Source of the DNA: Mucilaginibacter xinganensis
GTDB taxonomy: Bacteria > Bacteroidota > Bacteroidia > Sphingobacteriales > Sphingobacteriaceae
DNA: 64,000 nucleotides
NCBI RefSeq assembly: GCF_002257585.1
Contig: NZ_CP022743.1
Coordinates: forward strand, 1,302,001 to 1,366,000
Reading direction: 5' to 3'
Position numbers and translations under genes: made by a program. Shown one piece after another: positions 45,386 to 53,708 of this stretch. Positions within the stretch are counted from its first letter, which is position 1, and every line of letters begins with the position of its first letter. The notes below the pieces were generated by a model. The model saw nothing but the letters and a program-made list of their open reading frames with translations. It did not search any database and was not told where the DNA came from.

Positions 45386-46483
45386 ATGAGAAAATTGGAA
45401 TACATTACGGTTTTAAGAGCAATTGCAATACTTGCTGTTTTAACTGTACACGTAAACCTACTTACCCCGAGAGGACAAAGTCTTGGCCCAACTTTTGAAT
45501 TGTTGATCAGTAATGGTGCCCGTGGGGTACAGCTGTTTTATCTGTTAAGTGCTTTTACCCTGTTCCTGTCGTTCAATAATAGAAGCGCTACCGAGAAAAA
45601 GCCAATTAGAAACTATTTTATAAGACGTTTTTTCAGGATAGCACCATTGTATTATGTTGCGATATTATATTACCTGTGGCAGGATGGAACGGGACCGCGG
45701 TACTGGTTGGGCGATGCCAAAGGGATTTCGACAGCCAATATTGCAAGCAATTTTTTGTTCGTCCACGGATTTAGCCCGTACTGGATCAATAGTGTGGTGC
45801 CGGGTGGTTGGTCTGTTGCTGTTGAAGTTCTATTTTATAGCTTATTGCCTTTTCTTTTCACCAGGATAAAAAACATTCAGCAGGCGTGTATTTTCACAAT
45901 AATTGCGCTGGTTTTGCGGATAGTGATGGTGCGTTTTTTATTTCACTACCCGCTTATTGCCGACAAAGACTTGTGGAGCAATTATTTGTTTTTGTTTCTT
46001 CCTAATCAGCTGCCAATATTCGGTTTAGGGATTATCTTGTATTTCATTATTTATGATAACCAAAAAATAAAATTCTCATTTAAGTTCTTGTTTGTCATAG
46101 CTGTATGCACAATTACAGCACTGGCAGTTAAACCGGATCTGTTTGTTTTCGAGGCTTTTTACTTCGGTGCCGGGTTTTTATTGCTTGCCTATGCCTTGCA
46201 CAGGTATCATCCTGTAGTGTTGTTTAACAGGTTTTTTTTGTACGTTGGTAAAGTAAGTTACACGCTTTATTTAACTCATTTTGCTGTTGTATTCCTTTTA
46301 ACCAGGTTTAATTTGGCCAATTTTATACGAATTGATAATCCAGCAACGGCACCTTTAAATTACATGCTGAACTATATAATAGTTTTAAGTTTAAGTGTTG
46401 CAGTGTCAACTGTTTTGTATTATACCGTTGAAGAGCCTATGCAACGGGTTGGTAAGCGATTGCTGAGAATAGTAAACAATTAA
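45386..46483 (+). CDS. Acyltransferase 3 family membrane O-acyltransferase
   Basis: 365 residues, about ten membrane helices. Family signs: the N-terminal LEYITVLRAIAILAVLTVHV with the catalytic-type His at ~22, and RNYFIRRFFRIAPLYYVAIL (the R-x10-H/R-F-R-I-x-P motif). Such enzymes O-acetylate surface polysaccharides; many phages carry one to change their host's receptor. It is on the strand opposite to the surrounding phage genes and divergent from the lysis cassette, as expected for a gene expressed in the lysogen. Confidence 0.85.
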   Translation: MRKLEYITVLRAIAILAVLTVHVNLLTPRGQSLGPTFELLISNGARGVQLFYLLSAFTLFLSFNNRSATEKKPIRNYFIRRFFRIAPLYYVAILYYLWQDGTGPRYWLGDAKGISTANIASNFLFVHGFSPYWINSVVPGGWSVAVEVLFYSLLPFLFTRIKNIQQACIFTIIALVLRIVMVRFLFHYPLIADKDLWSNYLFLFLPNQLPIFGLGIILYFIIYDNQKIKFSFKFLFVIAVCTITALAVKPDLFVFEAFYFGAGFLLLAYALHRYHPVVLFNRFFLYVGKVSYTLYLTHFAVVFLLTRFNLANFIRIDNPATAPLNYMLNYIIVLSLSVAVSTVLYYTVEEPMQRVGKRLLRIVNN

Positions 46484-46539
46484 GATTAAAAATTATACTT
46501 TTGATTATGTTAGAACAGGATATTACTACACATTAGTAA

Positions 46540-47313
46540 ATGTTCTTTAAATATGTTATACGTAAAAAATCGATGAGCATACTTAAGCGGATAATTCCAA
46601 ATAATATCAAGCAAGAAGGGAAATATTTACTATACTCTATTCTAAAAATACCCTATAATAGAGTTGGTTTACCAATTGATATAGCGCAATGGTTGGGTGT
46701 AAATAGCCCCATTACTTTTATTGACATCGGGGCATCTAAAGGTGAGTTTTCAACTGCGCTATGCAAATTCTATGATGTAAAGAAAGGGGTTTTAATTGAA
46801 CCAATCATTCATAACATTGATAAATTAAAAGAAAAGTTCAACGATACCAGTAAATTTGACATCATTAACGTGGCGGTATCTGACAAAACAGGGCAATCAG
46901 AATTTTTTTTATCTGAAGATTTTGATGTACTAAGCTCTTTGTTTAAAATAAAGGATGATCACCTAAGTCCATTTGCAATTTCGGCGCCCATTAAAATAAT
47001 TGTCAATACTGAAACACTTGATAATATTGCAAAAAATAGCATGTTAGATATCGTGGATTTGATAAAAATTGACGTACAAGGTGCGGAGCATTTAGTATTA
47101 AACTCTGGGTTGAATATATTGAAGTCGACGAAAATGGTATATACGGAGTTTTCTTACAAGCCAATGTATGATAGCTCATCAACATTCTTTGATGTTTTTA
47201 ATATATTAGCCGACAACAATTTCAGGATGGTTAATATTTCGACAGCTTATAAATTAAAAAATGGAGAAATAGTTCAAGGAGATGCGCTTTTCATCAATAA
47301 TGTTTTTTTGTAA
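46540..47313 (+). CDS. FkbM-family SAM-dependent methyltransferase
   Basis: 257 residues; a second ATG at 46573 (MSILKRIIPNN) is an equally good start. SAM site FIDIGASKGEFS (about 74), GVLIEP, VDLIKIDVQGAEHLVLNSG (about 175-193, the FkbM hallmark). The gene is markedly AT-rich against its surroundings. It follows the acyltransferase by 56 bp on the same strand and probably methylates a surface sugar. Its stop is 2 bp from the stop of the converging tail-fibre-like gene. Confidence 0.85.
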   Translation: MFFKYVIRKKSMSILKRIIPNNIKQEGKYLLYSILKIPYNRVGLPIDIAQWLGVNSPITFIDIGASKGEFSTALCKFYDVKKGVLIEPIIHNIDKLKEKFNDTSKFDIINVAVSDKTGQSEFFLSEDFDVLSSLFKIKDDHLSPFAISAPIKIIVNTETLDNIAKNSMLDIVDLIKIDVQGAEHLVLNSGLNILKSTKMVYTEFSYKPMYDSSSTFFDVFNILADNNFRMVNISTAYKLKNGEIVQGDALFINNVFL

Positions 47314-47315
47314 AA

Positions 47316-49058
47316 TCAAGGGTTGGTTATGCTATAACCATTTGTATCTAATGTTGCAGGCGAATTAAGGTTATAGGTATTTAGGACACTGACGTCGCCT
47401 AATAGCTTTTTCGATCCGCCATTTGATAACGTTAAATTAGAATAAATGCCCGCAGTGATATTTTGATTACCATTTAAACTATATTGAAATAAACAACTGG
47501 TTGTGTCTGTGCTGCCACTATCCAATATTCCTGTCAACATAGGGGCTTGTAGGTTTTGATAATCAAAAAATTTTGTATTCAGGAATTTCGATAAAATGTT
47601 ATCACCATTTAATACCCCTAATATCCCAAAACCTTGATTCTGGTTTGTAATAGTTATAGGCCCACTAATTAATATGTCAGCTCCAATTCTCAGACCCGTA
47701 CCACCGCCTACCTCTAATGTCTGGCTTCTCGTTGTAAATTTAAAAGTAGTTCCTCCTACGGCAATAAGACTAAAATTGCGAATATCCCAAGTTGCGCCAT
47801 TCTGAAATTCTATCAATGTACCAGGAACCGTAAATCGAGCACTTCCAGCATTACCAACAAGTTGACCTTTGAATAGTATCAAACCAGTTGAGCTTGTTTC
47901 CTTTTTGATAATGCCACTTATATTTGCTGTAGATGTGACAGTTATAGCGTAGTTTCCTAAATCTAAAGAATCGCCATTTAGATTGAGTATTTCTCCTATA
48001 ATAGTATCTCCAGATAAACTTTTTGTTCCTGTACCTTGTATCTCCAATCTGTGATAATTTGTATGAGGCAAAGTATAATCTCCATTGAATATATAGCCCA
48101 AATTGGATGTCCCTCCGTAATTATAATTATATACTCCAGCAGTAGCCATTGGTTCGATATTTGTTGCTTGATAAAACCCCCCACTAACGTTAAACGTGCT
48201 TGTTGGATCCTCTCCATTTATACTGCCATAACAAACGAAAGGTGATGGATCCGGGTATATAGTAAATGTTTTACCCGATTTAATTATCATAGTATTATAG
48301 TTGTAGTAAGGCGTTCCGCCACCAATATGGCAATAGTTATTACCAGTCCAATATAAAATACCAGTTCCAAATAGTATTTTATTGTGCCTAAGGTCGCTTT
48401 CTATATTACCTCTAATTTCAATCGTCGCATTTACTGTGTTATCAAAAGATGCGAATTTAGCGTCTGAGCCGTTTAAACTAATGTTACCATTAAAAATCAG
48501 TGTATTTGATATATATTTATTAAAAAAATTGACTGATCCTTCTAGCTGAAATGGGCCGGAAACTGTTAAACTGTAATTTACATTTTTATATCCAGCTCCA
48601 CTTACTGTCAATCCGACGTATGGCAAGTCCAGTATATCTTGGTCATTTAAACCGCTGTATTCGATAATCGTTGAAATCCCAGGATTAATAAAGTTATATT
48701 TATTAATATAATTAGAAAAGCCATATAGTTTTAGTGTTGCTTGCGTTGTACCCCCCATATCTACGACACCTGGAGCGTAGATGTTTCCCATTACACTTAA
48801 AGCAGAGTTAACTGAGTAGCTAAATATTAAATACCCATATACATAGATGTTTTTTACACTGTATGTATTGGTATCGATCGTTACTTTGTGATTAAAATTA
48901 ATATATACATCATCCCCAGCCTGTGGATAATTATGTTTTTTTTTGCCGTTGCTGATCCAAATGCTGGGATCATTAAAATTGCCATCGGCTACAGAATACC
49001 ATACGTTAAACTTCCTTAACATTGATAAATTAGGTGGCGAAGTTGAAACTGCTATCAT
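47316..49058 (-). CDS. Large repetitive beta-rich phage protein, probable tail fibre or receptor-binding protein
   Basis: 580 residues, no signal peptide. The sequence is low in charge and rich in Gly, Asn, Ser, Thr and Tyr, with short beta-strand repeats (LKLYGF, TIEIRGN, LTVSGPF, LEIQGTGTKSLSG, TLSNGGSKKLLG), as in beta-helix tail spikes. It is AT-rich like the neighbouring FkbM gene. Its place, next to other tail-fibre-type genes and adjacent to surface-modification genes, fits a host-recognition module. No catalytic motif is recognised. Confidence 0.6.
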   Translation of the reverse strand: MIAVSTSPPNLSMLRKFNVWYSVADGNFNDPSIWISNGKKKHNYPQAGDDVYINFNHKVTIDTNTYSVKNIYVYGYLIFSYSVNSALSVMGNIYAPGVVDMGGTTQATLKLYGFSNYINKYNFINPGISTIIEYSGLNDQDILDLPYVGLTVSGAGYKNVNYSLTVSGPFQLEGSVNFFNKYISNTLIFNGNISLNGSDAKFASFDNTVNATIEIRGNIESDLRHNKILFGTGILYWTGNNYCHIGGGTPYYNYNTMIIKSGKTFTIYPDPSPFVCYGSINGEDPTSTFNVSGGFYQATNIEPMATAGVYNYNYGGTSNLGYIFNGDYTLPHTNYHRLEIQGTGTKSLSGDTIIGEILNLNGDSLDLGNYAITVTSTANISGIIKKETSSTGLILFKGQLVGNAGSARFTVPGTLIEFQNGATWDIRNFSLIAVGGTTFKFTTRSQTLEVGGGTGLRIGADILISGPITITNQNQGFGILGVLNGDNILSKFLNTKFFDYQNLQAPMLTGILDSGSTDTTSCLFQYSLNGNQNITAGIYSNLTLSNGGSKKLLGDVSVLNTYNLNSPATLDTNGYSITNP

Positions 49059-49060
49059 TA

Positions 49061-49495
49061 TTAAAAACTCCTTAACTTTACCATTACATAAATATCGGCA
49101 GTTAATGCGGCTTTGTTTCTAACGTATATAGAAATACCTCCTTCAAGTGTTAAAACGCGATTTCCAGCCAAATCGAGATCAAAAAAGGTTGGCATTAATG
49201 AAGCCAGTGAAGCTAGTGCTGCACTGCCGTTGTTTCCTGAATTTGCCGGTACCGAAATTTGCGCCCGATTATAATAATCGGTAGCATTGGAGCTTGTAGG
49301 ACAAATTATTATGTCAAAATTCCTGGCATTGCTTCCATCCAGGTTTCTGAATAAAACATCCAGCACTATACTGGCATTTGTAGCACCGCTAACTATTAAT
49401 GTGTCGGTATTTGCTGCCAGGCCGGAAGCCAGTTTTACAGCCGGATATGTTCCGGTTAATGTTGCAAAAGATGTGGTATTTGAACTGCTATTCAT
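49061..49495 (-). CDS. Phage structural protein of unknown function
   Basis: 144 residues, small beta-rich protein (ASGLAANTDTLIVSGATNASIVLDVLFRN shown in part, GGISIYVRNKAALTADIYVMVKL). Overlaps the preceding tail-fibre-like gene by 4 bases (ATGA-type), so the two are translated together. Possibly a fibre accessory or receptor-binding tip. No family recognised. Confidence 0.55.
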   Translation of the reverse strand: MNSSSNTTSFATLTGTYPAVKLASGLAANTDTLIVSGATNASIVLDVLFRNLDGSNARNFDIIICPTSSNATDYYNRAQISVPANSGNNGSAALASLASLMPTFFDLDLAGNRVLTLEGGISIYVRNKAALTADIYVMVKLRSF

Positions 49496-50847
49496 AATAT
49501 GGATTGAAAAAAATTATAAGAGAAGTTTGATGTGCTGCTACCACTACCGCCTCCCGCAGGTGGATCTATCCACGCGGCATCGAAGTTTGTGCCGGAGTTT
49601 TTGGCTAACACTTGTCCGGTTGCTCCTCCCGGTGGAAGAGCTTTGGTTATTAAAGCAGTAACCTGTGCCTGCAGTTTTCCCAATGCGCCTAAAATAGTAT
49701 CAGCGGCGGTAATGGCTGTTGCGCTGCTAAAGCCAATACCGGTTAAAACTGCCGATAAAGCTCTCGCCGCAGTATAATAAAGATTGATGGTGCCTTCCGG
49801 CACCGCATCGGTACTGCCGGGTGAGGCCACCAACTGAATATAAGTTGATCCGCTCCAACGGTACTCGGCATTATTATCCAATGTTACATAGATCTTGCCG
49901 GTTTCTCCTGTAGATGGCAGCGTAGCGTAATTGGTAAATTCTAAAACATCGTCAACATAGCCTGGTAGTTGTGCTGCGGCCACTTTGCCGGAGCCGTCGA
50001 GGCCTGCGTAGCCGTTTGGCTGGTTTTTAATTGCTGCGTTCTCCGGGGTGTAGCCTAAGTTGTTTTGTTTGGCTGATAAAGCGGTTGACAGGTTAGCATT
50101 GTCTGCGGGGTTGCCGGAAAGGTTTGCGAATGAGTTATCCTGCCAATCAGTATTGAAGTCGGTGCCATCAACCTTTACCAATATCTGCCCGGCTGTACCA
50201 CCATTTGTTAAACCTGCACCTAACAGCGATACACCCTCGCCCCAAATTCCGGCAGTCTTAGGGCCAAACAGGGTATAGTTGGATGTGTTAATATAAAAGT
50301 TCCCGTTAATCCCAATGGTACTATTGGACGGGTTGATTGATCCGAAAAGTATGGTATTGCCGTCAGATCCCGGCGTTCCGTTTGTTCCTGGAATTCCCTG
50401 TGGGCCCTGTGGCCCTGTCGCCATCGAGAATACCTGCGACCAGGTACCAGTTGATTTTTTATAAAAGACGCCGGTTAAAGTATTGATGTAGCTATCGAGG
50501 TTTTTACCTGTTCCGGAACCCGGTAAGCCAGGGCCGTAAAGCAAAGCACCATCAGCAGCACTAGCGGCTGGCAATGTGTAAACAACGGTCCAGCTGCCGG
50601 AAACCTTCTGCGCAAATGAGCCGGCTGCGGTATTTACAAATACGTCGCCATTACTGCCATTAGTATTTTGAGGGATAACTGTACCGAAGGAAACTTTGGC
50701 GCCAGTGGTCAGGTTCGCCTGCAAAAATTGTAGCAGCAGCGTGAAGTTGTACTGGTAGTCGATATCCCCGTTAACCAGTACCGAAGCGTCGGAGGCATTT
50801 ACGGACGTGGCAATAGGTAATTCGGTTATTTTTTTATCTGTTGGCAT
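49492..50847 (-). CDS. Phage tail fibre-type protein with short collagen-like stretch
   Basis: 451 residues. The N-terminus (MPTDKKITELPIATSVNASD) is common to virion-attached fibre proteins of Bacteroidota phages. A central collagen-like run (GPQGPQGIPGTNGTPGSDG, ~150-168) and repeated ALSAKQNNLGYTPENAA and LTNGGTAGQILVKVDG segments, seen in many fibre stalks, follow; GGATGQVLAKNSGTNFDAAW closes the protein. Trimeric fibre function is inferred. Confidence 0.7.
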   Translation of the reverse strand: MPTDKKITELPIATSVNASDASVLVNGDIDYQYNFTLLLQFLQANLTTGAKVSFGTVIPQNTNGSNGDVFVNTAAGSFAQKVSGSWTVVYTLPAASAADGALLYGPGLPGSGTGKNLDSYINTLTGVFYKKSTGTWSQVFSMATGPQGPQGIPGTNGTPGSDGNTILFGSINPSNSTIGINGNFYINTSNYTLFGPKTAGIWGEGVSLLGAGLTNGGTAGQILVKVDGTDFNTDWQDNSFANLSGNPADNANLSTALSAKQNNLGYTPENAAIKNQPNGYAGLDGSGKVAAAQLPGYVDDVLEFTNYATLPSTGETGKIYVTLDNNAEYRWSGSTYIQLVASPGSTDAVPEGTINLYYTAARALSAVLTGIGFSSATAITAADTILGALGKLQAQVTALITKALPPGGATGQVLAKNSGTNFDAAWIDPPAGGGSGSSTSNFSYNFFQSIL

Positions 50848-50868
50848 AAGTATTAATTTTTAACGCGA

Positions 50869-50935
50869 TTACAGGATTTAGGTAGCATTTACAGGATTAT
50901 CTAGTCATAATTATTCTGTAAATCTCTTAAATCCC
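50869..50935. repeat. TTACAGGATT repeat / hairpin in a phage intergenic gap
   Basis: ATTACAGGATTT and TTTACAGGATTA are direct near-copies, and TTTACAG faces CTGTAAA 25 bases further on. Such ATCCTGTAAATC-type repeats are frequent between genes of this bacterial group; here it lies between two phage genes. Confidence 0.3.
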
Positions 50936-50945
50936 TAAACCGTGT

Positions 50946-51563
50946 CTAGTTCATGAAATTGTAAAGCGGCACAATGCCATCGGTAGTTTCAACGCCGTAG
51001 GCTTTGCAAAAGTCAGTTCTATCAACGCTTCTTATTCGCGGACCTGCCTGCCTGGCGCTTTTATTTTTGCCGTCATAGCGCCAAAGCGGGAAGTCATCAC
51101 GGTGGTCCCAAAGAAATTTTTCAATCTCATTGGCATGGGCATTGGCTACGCTGCGTTGCTGTTGCACCAGCTTTACAATGTCTTTTGGTGCCACGGCATC
51201 GCCGTTGTCATGATGTTTTATTACCGGGCCCGTTGGGGTATAGTGTATGGCATCGGCCTCAATAAAGCGGGCAAAGGTGAAGTAAACCAGGGTAGGCGCC
51301 ATACCTTCGTACAAAACAATGTGTCCGTATTTATCCAGGTATTCGCTGCCATTAAGCAAGTCTTTGTAAGCCTGTGGGGCATCATCTTTCAGGGAGCCGT
51401 CATCGTTAAAATGCTGAATAAAATCGTAATACAACGCATGGCCTAAAAATGGTTTCAGGTCAAGGTCCTGCGCTTTTTTGATGAAAACGTTTAAGCGTTC
51501 CGGTTTTATGTTTACAGAGATATCCTCGTATCGCTGGAATGTTGTTTGGTTGATTAGTTGCAT
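50946..51563 (-). CDS. Phage head-tail connector-like protein (DUF6712-like)
   Basis: 205 residues. The start (MQLINQTTFQRYEDISVNIK), the ALYYDFIQHF segment and the YGHIVLYEGMAPTLVYFTFARF helix match a protein I recall as DUF6712 next to portal genes in Bacteroidota prophages. It is probably a small head-completion or adaptor protein. It follows the truncated portal fragment. Confidence 0.6.
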   Translation of the reverse strand: MQLINQTTFQRYEDISVNIKPERLNVFIKKAQDLDLKPFLGHALYYDFIQHFNDDGSLKDDAPQAYKDLLNGSEYLDKYGHIVLYEGMAPTLVYFTFARFIEADAIHYTPTGPVIKHHDNGDAVAPKDIVKLVQQQRSVANAHANEIEKFLWDHRDDFPLWRYDGKNKSARQAGPRIRSVDRTDFCKAYGVETTDGIVPLYNFMN

Positions 51564-51648
51564 TTGGTTGATTAAGTTAGTTTAGGTTAATTGAGTTGGA
51601 TAAGTTGAGTGATAAGTTAGCGTGCGCGTTGTCAGTAGTTTAACCTAA

Positions 51649-52185
51649 TCAACCATTCAACTCAACCCCCGCCATCGCCTGGGCCTCCGCCTGTTTAAAG
51701 CCATAGGCATAAACCAGGACGGCTGTTTTATTTTCGGGCGGGAGATTTGACAGCAGCAATTGGTTGATGCTGTTGCCTGCCTTTATGCCGGCGGTATCGT
51801 CGGCAACATTAGCGGGCACGGGTAATATTTTCCAGTTATTTTTTGGGTTGATGTTGGTATAAAAGTGACTGAAGATCTCTTCAAAAGCTTCGGATAACTC
51901 CAGCCTGTCAGGCGCAGTGTTATCGTTAAACTCGCAGATGGCCTGTTTCTTTTCGCCGCCATTGCTCAAGCCTGATGATTTCTCGGCGTTGATCAGTTCT
52001 TTTGGAATTGAGAAGCCTTTGATGATCCTGGCCTCAACTGATTTTTCGGTGGCTTCAAAAAGCTTGTCGTTATTTTGGATCGAATATGGCTTAAACTCCG
52101 GTTTGGAACTCTCATCCTCATATTCAATAACAATGATCTTTTGCGCGCTTTTTGCTCCCTGAAATGAACCAAGATCTTTTTCCAA
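51649..52185 (-). pseudogene. C-terminal fragment of a phage portal protein
   Basis: 178 codons from a TTG; the frame stays open about 30 codons further upstream, with no ATG. LEKDLGSFQGAKSAQKIIVIE, FKPYSIQNNDKLFEATEKSV and the following PKEL region fit the clip/stem and C-terminal region of Bacteroidota phage portals, normally 400-480 residues. The N-terminal half is missing; the frame fades out inside the 3' end of the upstream gene (about 52240-52260), which also ends abnormally. This suggests a deletion joining two phage genes. Confidence 0.5.
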
Positions 52186-52234
52186 TTGCGAGGGTGTATT
52201 GCTGTAAGCCAGGTCATCACTATTGGGGCCGTTG

Positions 52235-52639
52235 TTATCTGCCTCCTCTCTCCGGGCTAAACTTATTATACACAGGCAGGCATTTGGCTTTATCGCCGGC
52301 TTTTATGCGGAAGTAACGGCCCTGGCCTTCGCGGTATTTCGATGCTTTAACTATGAATTCGTTAGCAAGTGCCAGGGCCTGATTCACATAAGTCTCGTTG
52401 GCTGATGTGTATTCGTCAAAATCTGTTTTGAACAGAAACTCCAAATAAATGGAGAAGGTATTATTAACCGAGCCATTCACCTGCGGCGATATATCAATGG
52501 GCTGCAAAGGGTACATAAATACGCAAGGGAAGGCGGCATCATCTGCCAGCTGGTTAAGCTCGTTGGCAGTGCCATAAATAAAAGTTGGTGAACCCGTGAG
52601 TGTTTGTACCACGGCTTCAATTTGGTTACGGATGGGCAT
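52235..52639 (-). CDS. Phage protein of unknown function, possibly truncated at its C-terminus
   Basis: 134 residues: MPIRNQIEAVVQTLTGSPTF, FPCVFMYPLQPIDISPQVNG, NTFSIYLEFLFKTDFDEYTS, then FRIKAGDKAKCLPVYNKF and an odd SPERGGR end. Small proteins of this shape sit among head-tail joining genes of Bacteroidota phages. The last seven residues coincide with the start of the portal fragment frame, so the original end may be lost. Confidence 0.5.
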   Translation of the reverse strand: MPIRNQIEAVVQTLTGSPTFIYGTANELNQLADDAAFPCVFMYPLQPIDISPQVNGSVNNTFSIYLEFLFKTDFDEYTSANETYVNQALALANEFIVKASKYREGQGRYFRIKAGDKAKCLPVYNKFSPERGGR

Positions 52640-52728
52640 TTTGGGGTAGAGATTAGTTGATTAGAGATCAGTTTTGTTAGTCCGAAAGACGAAGCAGCTT
52701 GTATCAGATTCCTCGTAAATTTTATCAG

Positions 52729-52992
52729 TTATTGCGCCTGCAAGAGTTCCGAATACTTTTTCTGATACTCCGCTTCCGTTTTATTCAATAGCAGCTTGGT
52801 TAGCACGCGTTCATAGGGCATGTTTAAAATTAACGCCCATTTGGTAATGTCGCCGCCGGCAAGGGAGTTTACAGTGTTGATGTATTTAAACTTTTGGAAC
52901 GTTTGGATACCAGCGCGGCGCTCAAGTGCTGTAACAGCCGACGAAAGGAGCCGGTTTTCATCCTCGATGAGCCGGGATAATAGGTAAAAAAA
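52729..52992 (-). other. Probable -1 ribosomal frameshift site (T7) and extension frame of the tail chaperone
   Basis: On the minus strand a run of seven T (52986-52992) lies in the chaperone frame as CAT TTT TTT ACC. Slipping back one base moves into a frame that is open for 85 codons to a TAA at 52729 and looks coding: YLLSRLIEDENRLLSSAVTA, then INTVNSLAGGDITKWALIL and NKTEAEYQKKYSELLQAQ. It has no good start of its own. This is the layout of the lambda G/GT tail-assembly chaperones. Predicted long product: 277 residues. Confidence 0.5.
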
Positions 52993-53561
52993 TGTTTGGC
53001 TATGGGCAGCGCCTCCGTTACCCTCAGTTGTTTTATTTCGCTGGTAAATTCTTCGGCCTCATATTCGTTATAAGGTTTGCCGGTGGCTTTGCAGTAAAAG
53101 TAGTGGGCAAGCACCTGGCAGCAAGCATTCAACGACGGTTTGAAGGTTTGCTGCCAGCCTTCATCGCCATAGCGGGCAACATGTACACTTATTTCATCGC
53201 TGATAATTTCACGGGCCGCCATGAATGCGCCAACGGGCTCAACGGCCAGGTTGCCCGTTATATTAACCGTTTTGCCTGTGGTGAAGGTTACCCGTTTGGG
53301 GATGGCGTCGCTGTTATACAAATGTTCTATCTGGTGCGATAAGGATAACATCCCCCCGCCCAACAGGGCAAAATCAGCCGGGCTTTGTACGTTTTGTAAT
53401 TCTTTTACCGGAATGGCCGAGAGGATGCTGATGGCTTCCAGGTCGTTTAGGTCGGGGCTTTGCTGCAGGGCTATCAGTTGCCCCAGCGTAATTTCATCCA
53501 GCTTATCGGGGATTTGCACCTTTAGCTTGCCGGTGGTGGTTTTTAGTGTTTTTTGTATCAT
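52869..53561 (-). CDS. Phage tail-assembly chaperone-like protein (short form)
   Basis: 230 residues: KVQIPDKLDEITLGQLIALQ, SILSAIPVKELQN, TGKTVNITGNLAVEPVGAFM, and near residue 190 KHFFTYYP. The domain order of a chaperone for tail tube/tape measure proteins is inferred; the shifted extension at a T7 tract strongly supports it. The 38 residues after the slip point (Arg/Ser-rich) look less conserved than those of the shifted frame. No tape-measure gene follows, unlike in complete phages. Confidence 0.55.
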   Translation of the reverse strand: MIQKTLKTTTGKLKVQIPDKLDEITLGQLIALQQSPDLNDLEAISILSAIPVKELQNVQSPADFALLGGGMLSLSHQIEHLYNSDAIPKRVTFTTGKTVNITGNLAVEPVGAFMAAREIISDEISVHVARYGDEGWQQTFKPSLNACCQVLAHYFYCKATGKPYNEYEAEEFTSEIKQLRVTEALPIAKHFFTYYPGSSRMKTGSFRRLLQHLSAALVSKRSKSLNTSTL

Positions 53562-53636
53562 GGATGTTTTAATGGTGGATTTCAGATGTTCGATTTCGGA
53601 TTTGAGATATAGGGTTTAAGTTCAGATTTAAGATAA

Positions 53637-53706
53637 TTTGTCACGCTGAGCGAGACCTAAACGCGGGATAGGTATAATGCCGACTTTATGTTCAGGATGA
53701 CAAAGG
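53637..53706. repeat. REP-like palindromic repeat, short copy
   Basis: Ends TTGTCACGCTGAGCG and TTCAGGATGACAAAG are near-inverted copies (TTGTCA-CTGA type) enclosing about 40 bases. A second, longer copy is at 60494-60609. This element is a common intergenic repeat in the group; here it separates the terminase and chaperone genes. Confidence 0.6.
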
Positions 53707-53708
53707 CG

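Noticed and set aside
52986..52992. The T7 tract as a plain disabling mutation
   Set aside because: Both products remain long and the phase fits a -1 slip exactly, so a programmed shift is the better reading; resequencing could still decide.
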